Virus record (IMG/VR): IMGVR_UViG_3300035666_000005
Location: 56,877-120,876 of that record
Source of the DNA: a virus
Reading direction: 5' to 3' (one strand)
Length of the DNA: 64,000 bases
Shown here: piece by piece, positions 28,170 to 37,023 of the stretch
How the letters are laid out: each line of letters starts with the position of its first letter
Position numbering within the stretch: the first letter of the stretch is position 1
Made by a program: the position numbers and the translations under genes
Notes under the pieces: model-generated
Databases searched by the model: none
Told to the model about the DNA's origin: nothing
What the model saw: the letters and a program-made list of their open reading frames with translations, nothing else

Positions 28170-28865
28170 TTATAATCTTGCTGCTTGGATATGCATCGCA
28201 TCCATATTTCTTTCTTTTAACAAACTAACCCAGCCTTCAGATTCTACAATTTTCCAAAAATCATTATAAACCGGTTTTGCAAAAGATGCCTTATCTTTCC
28301 CCCATTTTAATTGATTATTATCTGGATCTAAATCAATTGCCGCTCCCCAGCTATGTATGCTCCAAGCTGATCCCCCGCGCATACGACGAACATTTAAACA
28401 CCCGCCAAAAATATCTAAACGCAATTTAGATATTTCTTTTTCGCCATATATTTTCAATGTATTTTCAAAAATTGTATAAAGTGATTTCGAAACTTTTTCA
28501 TGACAAGTAATTCGTGTTAATGTTGTCGATGGTGCCCATGCTAATTTAAGTTTATATGGAAGATCTAGTTTAGTTTGATTTTCACCGACTGGTCCATAAA
28601 AATTAACCATACTTGTATAATTTTGTTTTGGCCATTTTTGAGAAAGTGGCGTATTGTTAGAAATATTAGTTACAAGTTTCCAAGTTTTCGGACCTACAAC
28701 CCCATCTGGTTTTAAACCATTTTTAAGTTGAAATTTTATAGTCTCCCGTTCAGTTGCTGGACCAAAAGCCCCGTCAACATAAGGAATTTTATAACCAGCG
28801 CTCTGCAAAAACAATTGCCATTGTTTTACTTCTTCACTCACATCTCCTTTTTGTAAAACTTTCAT
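28170..28865 (-). CDS. Endolysin: peptidoglycan-binding plus M15-type peptidase
   Basis: 231 residues. Residues 1-65 form a PG_binding_1 repeat (LQKGDVSEEVKQWQLFLQSA, ending DGVVGPKTWKLV). Residues 110-231 carry the zinc-site signature of VanY/L-Ala-D-Glu M15 peptidases: SIHSWGAAIDLD (H171, D178) and a final DAMHIQ (H225). It should cut peptide bonds of the cell wall at lysis. There is no signal peptide, so it needs the holin next to it for export. It is the last gene of the lysis cassette. Confidence 0.9.
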   Translation of the reverse strand: MKVLQKGDVSEEVKQWQLFLQSAGYKIPYVDGAFGPATERETIKFQLKNGLKPDGVVGPKTWKLVTNISNNTPLSQKWPKQNYTSMVNFYGPVGENQTKLDLPYKLKLAWAPSTTLTRITCHEKVSKSLYTIFENTLKIYGEKEISKLRLDIFGGCLNVRRMRGGSAWSIHSWGAAIDLDPDNNQLKWGKDKASFAKPVYNDFWKIVESEGWVSLLKERNMDAMHIQAARL

Positions 28866-28869
28866 ATTA

Positions 28870-29343
28870 TTACCCTTCTTGATTAAACACCCAATCTATT
28901 GGGGCATATGATAGGTCATTTTTATATTTTTCAGCATAGACAACCGTTTGTTCTTCAATAATTTTTTCTTCACGTTGCTCAGATGTCAATACAGAATCTA
29001 AATTTGTGTTAGAGCTGCTGGCAAAACGAAAATCAGCAACAGTTTGAACGCCCAAGTAAGCTGCGATAATAATCGCAAAAACTTCTATTGTTTTTGAAAA
29101 AATTTGAACATAGCCAGCTATAAGCTCATTCCCTTTTGGTAAAAAAAACAAAACCGCAACAGAAATTATATAAAATAACATCAAACTAATAAATGATGTG
29201 AAGGCTATAAAAAATTTTTTAGATGCAAAGTGGTTTTCATTACGCATTGCTTTATACAATTCTATAGAAGTTCCTGGCGGCGCTTTGCTAGAGCTTAAAA
29301 ACGCTCCAGCTGATTTAAATAAATTAGTTATATTAGTCCACAT
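28870..29343 (-). CDS. Putative holin with two membrane segments
   Basis: 157 residues. Hydrophobic segments at about 44-67 and 77-98 are separated by a short polar loop (LPKGNELIAG), and the C-terminal tail is charged and soluble. It lies four bases before the endolysin start and downstream of spanin-like genes, so a holin role (timed membrane permeabilisation) is the best guess. It does not match a holin family that I can name. Confidence 0.6.
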   Translation of the reverse strand: MWTNITNLFKSAGAFLSSSKAPPGTSIELYKAMRNENHFASKKFFIAFTSFISLMLFYIISVAVLFFLPKGNELIAGYVQIFSKTIEVFAIIIAAYLGVQTVADFRFASSSNTNLDSVLTSEQREEKIIEEQTVVYAEKYKNDLSYAPIDWVFNQEG

Positions 29344-30094
29344 ATAATTGCCACCCTTTATATTCTTTACGTTTTCCCTGTATCATACGACAAAATTGTG
29401 TTTTTTCTAAACCTCTTTCTCGGCAGAAATTTAAACATCCAAAACCAGCTGGAACAATTTCATTTGTTAAAGTATTTATTAGAGCTGGTCTTGGTTTAGA
29501 TTTGTTTTCAGAAATTTTTCTACATGTTTCGGATGATCGTTTACGTCCAGTATGAAAAGCGATTATTTTTGCGATACTTTCGGATGATTTTTGACGACCT
29601 ATTCCCGCAAGTCCAATTTTTCGTTTTGATTCTTCAGTATGTTTTTTTCCTAAAAATCTTTTAGCATGTTTGCTATTTGTTCCTATTTTACGCTTATGTT
29701 CTTCGGAAAGTTTTTTGCCTTTATGTGCTAGAGACATTTTACGTTTAGATTCTTCAGTCCTTTTTCTTCCTTTAAGTTTTAAAATATTTTCTGTAGAAAG
29801 TTTACCTTTACTACCGCCACCTTCTCGTAGATTATAATTATCACGTTGATTTATAAATTCTTCTGTTACTAAACATTTTTCAAAAAAATTAAGAGCTACC
29901 TGATTAACAGCAAAAAGCAATATTTCTTTTTTAAAATTATCTTTACCATATTTTTTTAACGCCTTCAAAAGGCTAGATCCACTGCCCATATATCCATCAT
30001 TTAAATTTTTTGTGGTGTGTTGCCCAATATACGTTTTTCTATTTATTAAATTTGTTATTTCATATATATAATAATATGTTTTATCAGATTCCAT
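29333..30094 (-). CDS. GIY-YIG homing endonuclease with NUMOD3 repeats
   Basis: About 253 residues from the ATG at 30094, which I prefer to a start at 30127 because it removes the overlap with the upstream gene. The N-terminus has the GIY-YIG core (YYYIYEITNLINRKTYIGQH) and a catalytic-type Glu in FFEKCLVTEEF. The middle has at least four NUMOD3-type repeats (GRKRTEESKRKMSLAHKG, KKHTEESKRKIGLAG). The C-terminus resembles a NUMOD1 helix-turn-helix. It is probably a free-standing homing endonuclease, that is, a mobile gene between two lysis genes. It overlaps the holin start by 11 bases. Confidence 0.9.
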   Translation of the reverse strand: MESDKTYYYIYEITNLINRKTYIGQHTTKNLNDGYMGSGSSLLKALKKYGKDNFKKEILLFAVNQVALNFFEKCLVTEEFINQRDNYNLREGGGSKGKLSTENILKLKGRKRTEESKRKMSLAHKGKKLSEEHKRKIGTNSKHAKRFLGKKHTEESKRKIGLAGIGRQKSSESIAKIIAFHTGRKRSSETCRKISENKSKPRPALINTLTNEIVPAGFGCLNFCRERGLEKTQFCRMIQGKRKEYKGWQLYVD

Positions 30095-30098
30095 AAGA

Positions 30099-30620
30099 TT
30101 ATAAAAATACCCAAACAAGTGTTGCAAATAATCCAGCTCCGCCGATTGGAACTAACAAATTATATGGTGGTGGAACAAAAGTCATAAATTGTAATCCCAA
30201 CAAAACACCGCCAGCAGCCGCAATAAGCGCAGCAATCAATTTGAGACGATGATAACGTTTAATCGCATTTGTAAATTTTTCAAGCCATTTTTGTGCTTCG
30301 GCTTGTTGTACTACACCCCATTCTTTTAAAGTAGTAATATCTTTATTTAACTTTTCAATTTGTATAAATCCATTTTTAATATTAGTATTAGCTTCATTTA
30401 AATTTTGTTTCAACTTCGCGTTTTCATTTTTTGCAATTTTTAATTCGGATTGCAATTCTTTAACTATTTGTTTTGCGTCCTGTATTGGGTTTTTAGATTT
30501 TTCTACAACAACTGGAGTTGGTTTTGGAACTGGTGTGGGCTTTGGTTTTGGTTTCCAAAATTGTCCGAAACTTGTTCCAGACAAAATTAATAATATAATG
30601 AATGGTAATAATTTTTTCAT
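30099..30620 (-). CDS. Membrane-anchored coiled-coil protein, spanin-like
   Basis: 173 residues. Signal or membrane segment at 1-20, a Pro/Lys spacer (KPKPKPTPVPKPTPV), a long coiled coil at about 45-120 and one or two hydrophobic helices at the C-terminus (LIAALIAAAGGVLLGLQF; LLVPIGGAGLFATLVWV). It lies in the lysis cassette and overlaps the preceding lipoprotein gene by four bases (ATGA). The coiled coil plus lipoprotein partner suggests a role in outer membrane disruption, but two C-terminal helices are not usual for an i-spanin. A structural alternative is possible. Confidence 0.55.
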   Translation of the reverse strand: MKKLLPFIILLILSGTSFGQFWKPKPKPTPVPKPTPVVVEKSKNPIQDAKQIVKELQSELKIAKNENAKLKQNLNEANTNIKNGFIQIEKLNKDITTLKEWGVVQQAEAQKWLEKFTNAIKRYHRLKLIAALIAAAGGVLLGLQFMTFVPPPYNLLVPIGGAGLFATLVWVFL

Positions 30621-30889
30621 TTAATTGGTTCCTTTACATTCTTAGAATTTTCTTCTTGAATTTGTTCTAATAGTTTTTCTAAACGCTCAGCGAGTGTTAA
30701 AGCTTTATCTACTTTTTCGCCAACAATTGTATTTGAATCACCGGCTTTTTCTAATTCTGTTTTTGTTTTTTCTAAAGAATTAATAACTTCTCCGGTGTTC
30801 GCAATTGGTGGCGCAGATTTTTTATGATCTGGATTCAAACATACGCATCCAGTTAAAATAAGTGTTAAAACTAATAAAAAATATTTCAT
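30617..30889 (-). CDS. Small lipoprotein, o-spanin-like
   Basis: 90 residues from the ATG at 30889. The start MKYFLLVLTLILTGCVC is a lipoprotein signal peptide with lipobox LTGC. An upstream ATG at 30904 would put extra residues before the signal and lies inside the GTGTAC element, so it is rejected. The mature part is polar and helical (a TKTELEKAG to LEKLLEQIQEE coiled coil). The pair with the overlapping downstream gene fits a two-component spanin system and implies a Gram-negative host. Confidence 0.65.
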   Translation of the reverse strand: MKYFLLVLTLILTGCVCLNPDHKKSAPPIANTGEVINSLEKTKTELEKAGDSNTIVGEKVDKALTLAERLEKLLEQIQEENSKNVKEPIK

Positions 30890-30898
30890 ATTATATAT

Positions 30899-30904
30899 GT
30901 ACAC
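30899..30904 (-). promoter_or_regulatory. GTGTAC variant late element for the lysis cassette
   Basis: Minus-strand TTTTACGTGTACATATATAATATG. The last base of the hexamer differs (C for A). It lies 9 bases before the ATG at 30889. Confidence 0.45.
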
Positions 30905-30927
30905 GTAAAATAAATTATTAAAACAAT

Positions 30928-31836
30928 TTATCCCAAATCTATAACTTCATATGGAATATAATCTAATTCAAAAATTCTAAAAGCAAATTTATAAGTACTA
31001 CCAGAGATTACGTTTAAAAATATAGAGTTTCCATTTGCCTCTAACGAGCCATCTAAATTAGAATCCCCATAAAAAAAAGTTCCAGCTTCGCCACTAAATA
31101 AAAATCTAAATTGTATTCCAGTATTTTGATCGAATGTTAACGTTTTTTCATAACGCCACCCATCATAATAATAATTATAGTCTAATAGGGTTGTACCAAT
31201 TGGGCTATAATCGCTTACTAAATATCCGGTAGTATTGCTAGCCACATTCGGAGACCCGCCAGCAGTAAACTTTAATGTATTGGGATTAAAAGTAATTCTA
31301 AAATTTCCTTTAGCATTATCTGTAATCGTAATACCGTTATAACCACCCGAAAGTATGGCCGTCCCCTCTAACCCAAAGACTCCTCCCCACGTTTTATTTA
31401 CTCCGGAGCCACCAGTTCCATCCCAGAATCTATAAAAAAGATTTTGACTAACAGGTAAAAAAACTGCTCCAAAATATTTTACCCAAGAACCATTGGATGG
31501 GTTATATGATAGCATTCTTTGTTCAACCCCAAGATTGTTAAAATCAAAGGTTTGCCCACTACCTTCTACATAATAAAAATTATCAGACTGGTAATTACCC
31601 CATGTATAATTATAGTTTACATTAGAATTAATTCCGCTAGTATTCCCATCTCCCCAATCGGCAGTAATACTCCCATTAGTATAGGTAACACGAAAGTTAC
31701 TTAAAGTTTTATTAAGGGGGTTATCCGAAAATTGCCACAAGTTTCCGCTTGGTGACGGCCAAACTAGAGTTGTTCCCATGTATAAACGGCTAACAATTCC
31801 AGACCCCAAATGAAAATTATTAGCCTGTTGTAGCAT
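30928..31836 (-). CDS. Fibre-associated protein with WGDG and carbohydrate-module-like segments
   Basis: 302 residues. The first 27 residues (GSGIVSRLYMGTTLVWPS) match the small beta motif at the N-terminus of other phage fibre proteins, and the gene at 47042-47611 starts the same way. A WGDG segment in a beta hairpin resembles PKD domains. The C-terminus (FYGDSNLDGSLEANGNSIF, then TYKFAFRIFELDY) resembles starch-binding SusE/F-type sandwiches. It probably binds a glycan or another fibre. It is the last gene of the 31-38 kb fibre cluster. Confidence 0.45.
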   Translation of the reverse strand: MLQQANNFHLGSGIVSRLYMGTTLVWPSPSGNLWQFSDNPLNKTLSNFRVTYTNGSITADWGDGNTSGINSNVNYNYTWGNYQSDNFYYVEGSGQTFDFNNLGVEQRMLSYNPSNGSWVKYFGAVFLPVSQNLFYRFWDGTGGSGVNKTWGGVFGLEGTAILSGGYNGITITDNAKGNFRITFNPNTLKFTAGGSPNVASNTTGYLVSDYSPIGTTLLDYNYYYDGWRYEKTLTFDQNTGIQFRFLFSGEAGTFFYGDSNLDGSLEANGNSIFLNVISGSTYKFAFRIFELDYIPYEVIDLG

Positions 31837-31837
31837 A

Positions 31838-34800
31838 TTAACCTACAATTACATAAAAAGTTGCGGAATCTTTTGGTGAAAGCGCGTTGTATTCGGCCTG
31901 TGTTAATTTTATCATTGTAGTTATTGTATTATTACTACGGATTGCCTCTCCACTTAGGAGCACTCCCGTATTATTTACTAATAATCGCTCATTTGTTATC
32001 CATGTCCCAGATAAAATTCTATTTCTATAATCTAAAGAAATTAGTGTTGTAGTCCAATATAACTGACCTAAATTAAGATCAATTTTTCTATTTGCTCCGT
32101 CATCACCTGATCCACGTATTTCTGGAGCTATAATTACCTGATTAAAGTTTTTAACACCACTTATCGTTTGATCCCCAGTTGTATAAACAACATTTTCTAC
32201 AACACCCGCAGCGGCTTCTCCTTGAAGAAGAACTCCCGTTCCATTTACTGTTGGGCGTGAGACAAAATTTTTTGTTCCGCTTATTGTTTGATTTCCTGTT
32301 GTATAAACAATATTTTCAATAGAAGCGCTAGCACCAGCAGCTTCTCCCTGTAATAATACCCCTAATCCATTGACTGTTGGTCTTTTATTTAAAGATAAAT
32401 TACCATCAATTTTTACGTTTCCAGATATTGATAAAAATTCTAAATTTTGTGGATGCCCAATTTCGAAATTACTTTTATCAGTGGTATAAATAAGCCCACC
32501 ACCATAACCCACGCCATTAGATTGTACTTCGAAATTAGAACCTAATAAAAATATATTTCCACTTTTGTTTATCGCAGCAGCGTTTAAAAATCTTCCGTAA
32601 AGAGGTGCAACACTAGCCGCTTTGTAAGCTGCGTCAAAATCACCCAAAAATGTTTTAGATAAATTCCAACCATTTGTAGGGTTTCCAGTATATGCATATG
32701 CAATTCCCGCATTTCTTGCCAATTGGTCATCACTGCCAGCGCCAATTAATAGAATAGAACCATTACTATTCATTTTTAAAGAAGATCCGAACCCCTGTCC
32801 AGAATTAAAACCAGTGATTACTTGTTTTAAATTCCAAATACTTACAGAATTACCAGTAAATATTAAAACTGCGCCGACAGAATTATCAGAAGAAGAAACT
32901 AATGGAGAATTATAACTTGGGCCACCTAAAGCTATTATAGAAGCATCTTCACTTGCGGCTAAACTACTTCCAAATCTAGGGCCAACTGTAGACCCAAATT
33001 GACTTCCAACCGGGCTTGGAATACCTAATATTTTTTCTTTAAAAGCCCAACCATTTATTCGATTGCCTGTAAATACTGCAGCTCCTCCGGCATTATTACC
33101 ACCGTCATCATCATTTCTAGAAGTTATAATACATATTGTACCATCATAATTTAAATATGTTTGACTACCATATGCATCTCCACCTATTACTGATAATTTT
33201 TGTTTAAAATTCCAACCATTTATTGAATTACCTGTATATAGCCTAATGGATCCGTCAGCAGGATTTGGTAATAAAGAATCGAATGAACTACTAACTCCAA
33301 TAACAGAGGCGTCTTTTGAAATACCTATTGAAGTAATTCCATTATTCAATGATTCATTTAAAATAGAATCTTTTAATTCCCATTTACTATTAGAATTTCC
33401 AGTATAAATAGAAACGACTCCAGTTCTTGAAAAACTATTATTATTAAGCGTCGAACCAATAATTACAGATCCATCACCATTCATGCCGATCCTAAGTCCC
33501 AAATTATCGTCTGGAAAATTACCAGTTATTTTTTGTTTAATTTCCCAACCATTATTTTTATTTTCTGTATAAATTAGAATGGCTCCACGATTATTTGCAC
33601 CTGCGGATGGTCCACCAAAAGCAAGTATATCACCATTATCATTAAAAACTGAAAGATTGTAATTAGCAAATTCACCATCTCCAGTAATTTTTTGTAAAAA
33701 CCTATAATCTTGCTCAAAAACACCCGAATTTATTTTAAAATTATCTTTTGTTAATGCTTCGCCGCTTAAGAGAATTCCACTATTATTTACTGTTAATCGA
33801 TTGTTAAAATTTTTAATACCACTAATAGTTTGATTACCGATATTATAAACTAAATTTTGTGCGTAAATATTCCCATCTATCATTTCGTCTGCTTTAGATA
33901 AATAAATAGGATTATTAAAAGGGCATGCTACAATATATTTTGCATCTGAAGAGATAGAAATTCCCTGCCATTGAATAAGAGCTATACTTGATAATGGAGT
34001 TTTTTCTACCCAAGTTTGTCCATAATTTTGTGAAAAATGAATATTATTATTATTAGAAATAAAAATTTGATACTTTCCACATGAAGACATTCTAATTTTA
34101 TTAATTACTCTATTACTTGTTAATTTCCAAGTATTACCATAATCACTAGAAATATAAATACCATTAAAAGTTCCAGCTGTTTGAAATTGGCCATCGGAAG
34201 ACATTGCCAAATCTAAATAAGTTGTTGTTATGTTTTTTTCTGACCAGGTTTGGCCATAGTCTTGTGAAATAAAGATTTTTCCATTACCACCAGCAACAGT
34301 AATATATCTTCCATCAGAAGAAATAGCTGCACTTACCCATTGAACCGATAAATTTAAATTTCTACTACTCGTGTTTTGTATCCAAGTATTACCATAATCA
34401 CTAGAAATATAAATAAAATTACCATTACCAGCCCCAGCCGCAATTTGATATTGACCATTTGAAGATATGTCTACATAATTCCAAGATGTAGATGGACCCT
34501 TACTTATCCATGTATTTCCATAATCATTTGAAACATAAATATTTCCATTTTCAACAGAGGTTATTTGGTATTTTCCGTCAGAGGATATTCTAACGGATTT
34601 CCAATCCCTAATCTCTTGTCTCTCCCCCCAAGTTTCTCCATAATTATTAGAAATATAAATTCTACCATTACCAATGACTGCTGTTATATATTGACCATTT
34701 GAAGACATAGACACATCTGTCCATAAACGAGCGGTCTCAGTAGAAATCCAATTATCGCCAATATTAATAAGTTTTGTATTATTTTGTGTTAATTTAGTCT

Positions 34801-35095
34801 TTCCTAAAAAATTACCCCCATCATAATAACCAGTACGATTATTGCCTGTAATTTGTCCACTAGGCTGAGAAACAAAAAATAAATTATCTGATAACACAAA
34901 AGAATCAAATATTCCAGATACATTACCCGTTAATAAAAAATCTATTTCCGTAAAATCTCCGAAAGTAAGCAGTCCAGTATTTAAATATCTAGGACGATCA
35001 TAAAAATTTTTAACACCAGAAATAATTTGATCACCAACCGTATAAACAATATTTGGTGATCCAAGTGGATAATAATCTGATAATCTAAGACTCAT
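31838..35095 (-). CDS. Large tail fibre with two propeller-like repeat regions
   Basis: 1085 residues. Residues about 110-400 have six or seven BNR-type repeats, each with an Asp-box-like turn (SNNYGETW, SNDYGNTW, SSDYGNTW, SQDYGQTW), as in sialidase-like propellers. Residues 440-830 have a second set with the pattern 'YTGN...GW..KQ...G' and 'ASEDASIIALGG'. Three copies of a fibre spacer (YTTGNQTISGTKNF, then RPTVNGTGVLLQGEA) follow, and a C-terminal TQAEYNALSPKDS ending. It is probably a receptor-binding fibre. No catalytic residues for a sialidase were recognised. Confidence 0.7.
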   Translation of the reverse strand: MSLRLSDYYPLGSPNIVYTVGDQIISGVKNFYDRPRYLNTGLLTFGDFTEIDFLLTGNVSGIFDSFVLSDNLFFVSQPSGQITGNNRTGYYDGGNFLGKTKLTQNNTKLINIGDNWISTETARLWTDVSMSSNGQYITAVIGNGRIYISNNYGETWGERQEIRDWKSVRISSDGKYQITSVENGNIYVSNDYGNTWISKGPSTSWNYVDISSNGQYQIAAGAGNGNFIYISSDYGNTWIQNTSSRNLNLSVQWVSAAISSDGRYITVAGGNGKIFISQDYGQTWSEKNITTTYLDLAMSSDGQFQTAGTFNGIYISSDYGNTWKLTSNRVINKIRMSSCGKYQIFISNNNNIHFSQNYGQTWVEKTPLSSIALIQWQGISISSDAKYIVACPFNNPIYLSKADEMIDGNIYAQNLVYNIGNQTISGIKNFNNRLTVNNSGILLSGEALTKDNFKINSGVFEQDYRFLQKITGDGEFANYNLSVFNDNGDILAFGGPSAGANNRGAILIYTENKNNGWEIKQKITGNFPDDNLGLRIGMNGDGSVIIGSTLNNNSFSRTGVVSIYTGNSNSKWELKDSILNESLNNGITSIGISKDASVIGVSSSFDSLLPNPADGSIRLYTGNSINGWNFKQKLSVIGGDAYGSQTYLNYDGTICIITSRNDDDGGNNAGGAAVFTGNRINGWAFKEKILGIPSPVGSQFGSTVGPRFGSSLAASEDASIIALGGPSYNSPLVSSSDNSVGAVLIFTGNSVSIWNLKQVITGFNSGQGFGSSLKMNSNGSILLIGAGSDDQLARNAGIAYAYTGNPTNGWNLSKTFLGDFDAAYKAASVAPLYGRFLNAAAINKSGNIFLLGSNFEVQSNGVGYGGGLIYTTDKSNFEIGHPQNLEFLSISGNVKIDGNLSLNKRPTVNGLGVLLQGEAAGASASIENIVYTTGNQTISGTKNFVSRPTVNGTGVLLQGEAAAGVVENVVYTTGDQTISGVKNFNQVIIAPEIRGSGDDGANRKIDLNLGQLYWTTTLISLDYRNRILSGTWITNERLLVNNTGVLLSGEAIRSNNTITTMIKLTQAEYNALSPKDSATFYVIVG

Positions 35096-35106
35096 TATTA
35101 TTTAAT

Positions 35107-35112
35107 TTACAC
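35107..35112 (-). promoter_or_regulatory. GTGTAA late element for the large fibre gene
   Basis: Minus-strand CTTTATATAAGTGTAAATTAAATAATA, with GTGTAA 11 bases before the ATG at 35095. It overlaps the end of the upstream gene. Confidence 0.6.
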
Positions 35113-35340
35113 TTATATAAAGGTATTTGTTTCTGAATTATATGTTTTATACATATAATCTGGATTATAACCAGTAATAACACAAAGCGGTTTTATATAC
35201 ATAATTCCAGTTGTTTGATTATTTTCATCAATTAAAAAACTTGGTATTGCTGGGATTGGTTCTCCAGACGTATATATTTTATACGTATAACCATCTATAC
35301 GATTACTTTTTGGATCAATAAAATATGTTACTTTTCTCAT
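35113..35340 (-). CDS. Small protein between fibre genes, unknown
   Basis: 75 residues, beta-rich (KVTYFIDPKSNRIDGYTYKI). It sits between two fibre genes with a one-base gap upstream. A fibre chaperone or small decoration protein is possible; nothing identifies it. Confidence 0.6.
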   Translation of the reverse strand: MRKVTYFIDPKSNRIDGYTYKIYTSGEPIPAIPSFLIDENNQTTGIMYIKPLCVITGYNPDYMYKTYNSETNTFI

Positions 35341-35341
35341 A

Positions 35342-37018
35342 TTAAATTATTTTACTTATAAACATAAATGGAAGATTTCCATAGGGTGGTAAATATACAG
35401 GGTATCCCCATGGCTGGTCAGGTTGACCCTGTACAATTCTTAAAGCCCCAGCATGTAAAAAATCAGCCACTACATATTGAGGAGTTGTTATTTTAAAAGT
35501 GGTAAATCCTGCACACATAGCTTCTCCATTAAAAGTTGTTGCAATTGGGCCCTGCGCAAAAGATGAAAGCACGCGAGGTCTTTGAGGGCTAAAAGGAAGT
35601 AATGGTGGAGGATTTCCGGGGCCAAACCCCACATCTAGAAGAGGATTATTTATGGTTAACCCTCCAGGGATTTCAGTATCCCAAGATCTTAATCTTGCTC
35701 TTAAAAAATCACTTGTATCTCTTAAATTATAAGAACTGTATCTTAAATCTACATTATAAACCCCAGGTTCTCTAAAATAAATATTTTTTGTAGTAGAATT
35801 ATAAGTTATAAATTTTGTATTATCTATTGTAGAAGAAATGGCAGTATAATCGGTGTTAAAATATTCAATATTATTCCAAGGTATTTTATAATTGTTAACA
35901 TCTAAACTATCAAATAGTTCATTATTATTATTTTCTTGAATACTCAAATATAATAATGGAATAACATTGTTATTATTTACAAATTGATTATTTGAATAAC
36001 TATTATCTAAAATACTTATTCTCCACCCATAGGGTTGACCCTCCCAAACTAAAATAAAATGCGCGCCTCTTATATCACAAATTAAACCAGGAAGTCCAGA
36101 AAAACCTTCTATATTATGAGTGTTACTTTGAACAATTAAATTATTTATATGAAAACTTTTATTAATATCGATAATTTCTATAATATCCCCCAACTCTAAG
36201 CCAATAACTGGCAAAGATAATGTTAAACTATTAACAGAAGTATCAACTGCAATTTTTGAATTTCTTTGTATATTTCCGGAAACATTTTGAGAAGTAAATC
36301 TTAAAATAACTGGACCAGTTGAACCTGTAGCTCCTGTTGACCCTTGTATTCCAGTTGCGCCTGTTAAACCGGTCGCGCCAGTTGCTCCAGTTGAACCTGT
36401 AGCGCCTTGTGCCCCTGGAGGGCCTTCTAAATTAATTTGCCAAGATGTAAATGTTCCAGAACCTACTACACTTGTAATATTAACAGTAAGAGAATTTGAG
36501 GTATAGTTTAAAACTATACCTTTCATAAAATTAATTACAGAATTAGCTATTATTACAGGTTGTCCTATAGAATACGCTAACCCAGTAGACACGATAAAAG
36601 TTTTTGAACCAAGTGTAATTGAATGACTTGTATTAGAAGATGTGAAATACTTATCTCCTGATAAACCAGTTGCACCAGTAGAACCGATTCCCGTTGCTCC
36701 AGTTGCGCCTGGCGTACCAGTGCTTCCAGCTGGTCCAGTAGCGCCAGTACCTCCAATAGTACCAGTAGCGCCAGTGGCACCAGTAGCGCCAGTGGCGCCA
36801 GTGGCACCAAGTCCACCACTAGCAGTACTTAATTCTTGCCAAGACGTTCCATCATAATAATAATACTTGTTCTGATTTGTTACATAAACAATAATACCTT
36901 GATAAACACGATTTGATGCAACCAACGCATTTCTAGCTGCTTCATTGGCAACAACAATTCTATTATCAAGTGGAACTTGAGAATTTAAGTTAAAATTTAA
37001 TCCTAAGGGTATAGCCAT
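35342..37018 (-). CDS. Tail fibre with collagen-like repeats and C1q/TNF-like tip
   Basis: 558 residues. The N-terminus (RNALVASNRVYQGIIVYV, then KYYYYDGTSWQEL) is a common phage fibre head domain. Two runs of Gly-X-Y triplets, mostly GAT and GST (residues about 75-120 and 200-240), predict collagen-like triple helices. The C-terminal 200 residues are a beta jelly roll, with KFITYNSTTKNIYFREPGVY like the C1q/TNF fold. It is probably a trimeric receptor-binding fibre. It has no GTGTAA element of its own and is probably read from the portal side. Confidence 0.75.
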   Translation of the reverse strand: MAIPLGLNFNLNSQVPLDNRIVVANEAARNALVASNRVYQGIIVYVTNQNKYYYYDGTSWQELSTASGGLGATGATGATGATGATGTIGGTGATGPAGSTGTPGATGATGIGSTGATGLSGDKYFTSSNTSHSITLGSKTFIVSTGLAYSIGQPVIIANSVINFMKGIVLNYTSNSLTVNITSVVGSGTFTSWQINLEGPPGAQGATGSTGATGATGLTGATGIQGSTGATGSTGPVILRFTSQNVSGNIQRNSKIAVDTSVNSLTLSLPVIGLELGDIIEIIDINKSFHINNLIVQSNTHNIEGFSGLPGLICDIRGAHFILVWEGQPYGWRISILDNSYSNNQFVNNNNVIPLLYLSIQENNNNELFDSLDVNNYKIPWNNIEYFNTDYTAISSTIDNTKFITYNSTTKNIYFREPGVYNVDLRYSSYNLRDTSDFLRARLRSWDTEIPGGLTINNPLLDVGFGPGNPPPLLPFSPQRPRVLSSFAQGPIATTFNGEAMCAGFTTFKITTPQYVVADFLHAGALRIVQGQPDQPWGYPVYLPPYGNLPFMFISKII

Positions 37019-37023
37019 AATTT

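Noticed and set aside
30889-30904. Earlier ATG (30904) for the lipoprotein gene
   Set aside because: It would add five residues in front of the lipoprotein signal and sit inside the GTGTAC element.
31838-35095. Active sialidase from the Asp-box repeats
   Set aside because: Asp boxes shape propeller blades in many proteins. No arginine triad or catalytic Tyr/Glu pair was recognised.
36642-36857. Plus-strand frame rich in VAPVAP opposite the collagen-like fibre
   Set aside because: It mirrors Gly-X-Y repeats on the other strand and has no start signals.
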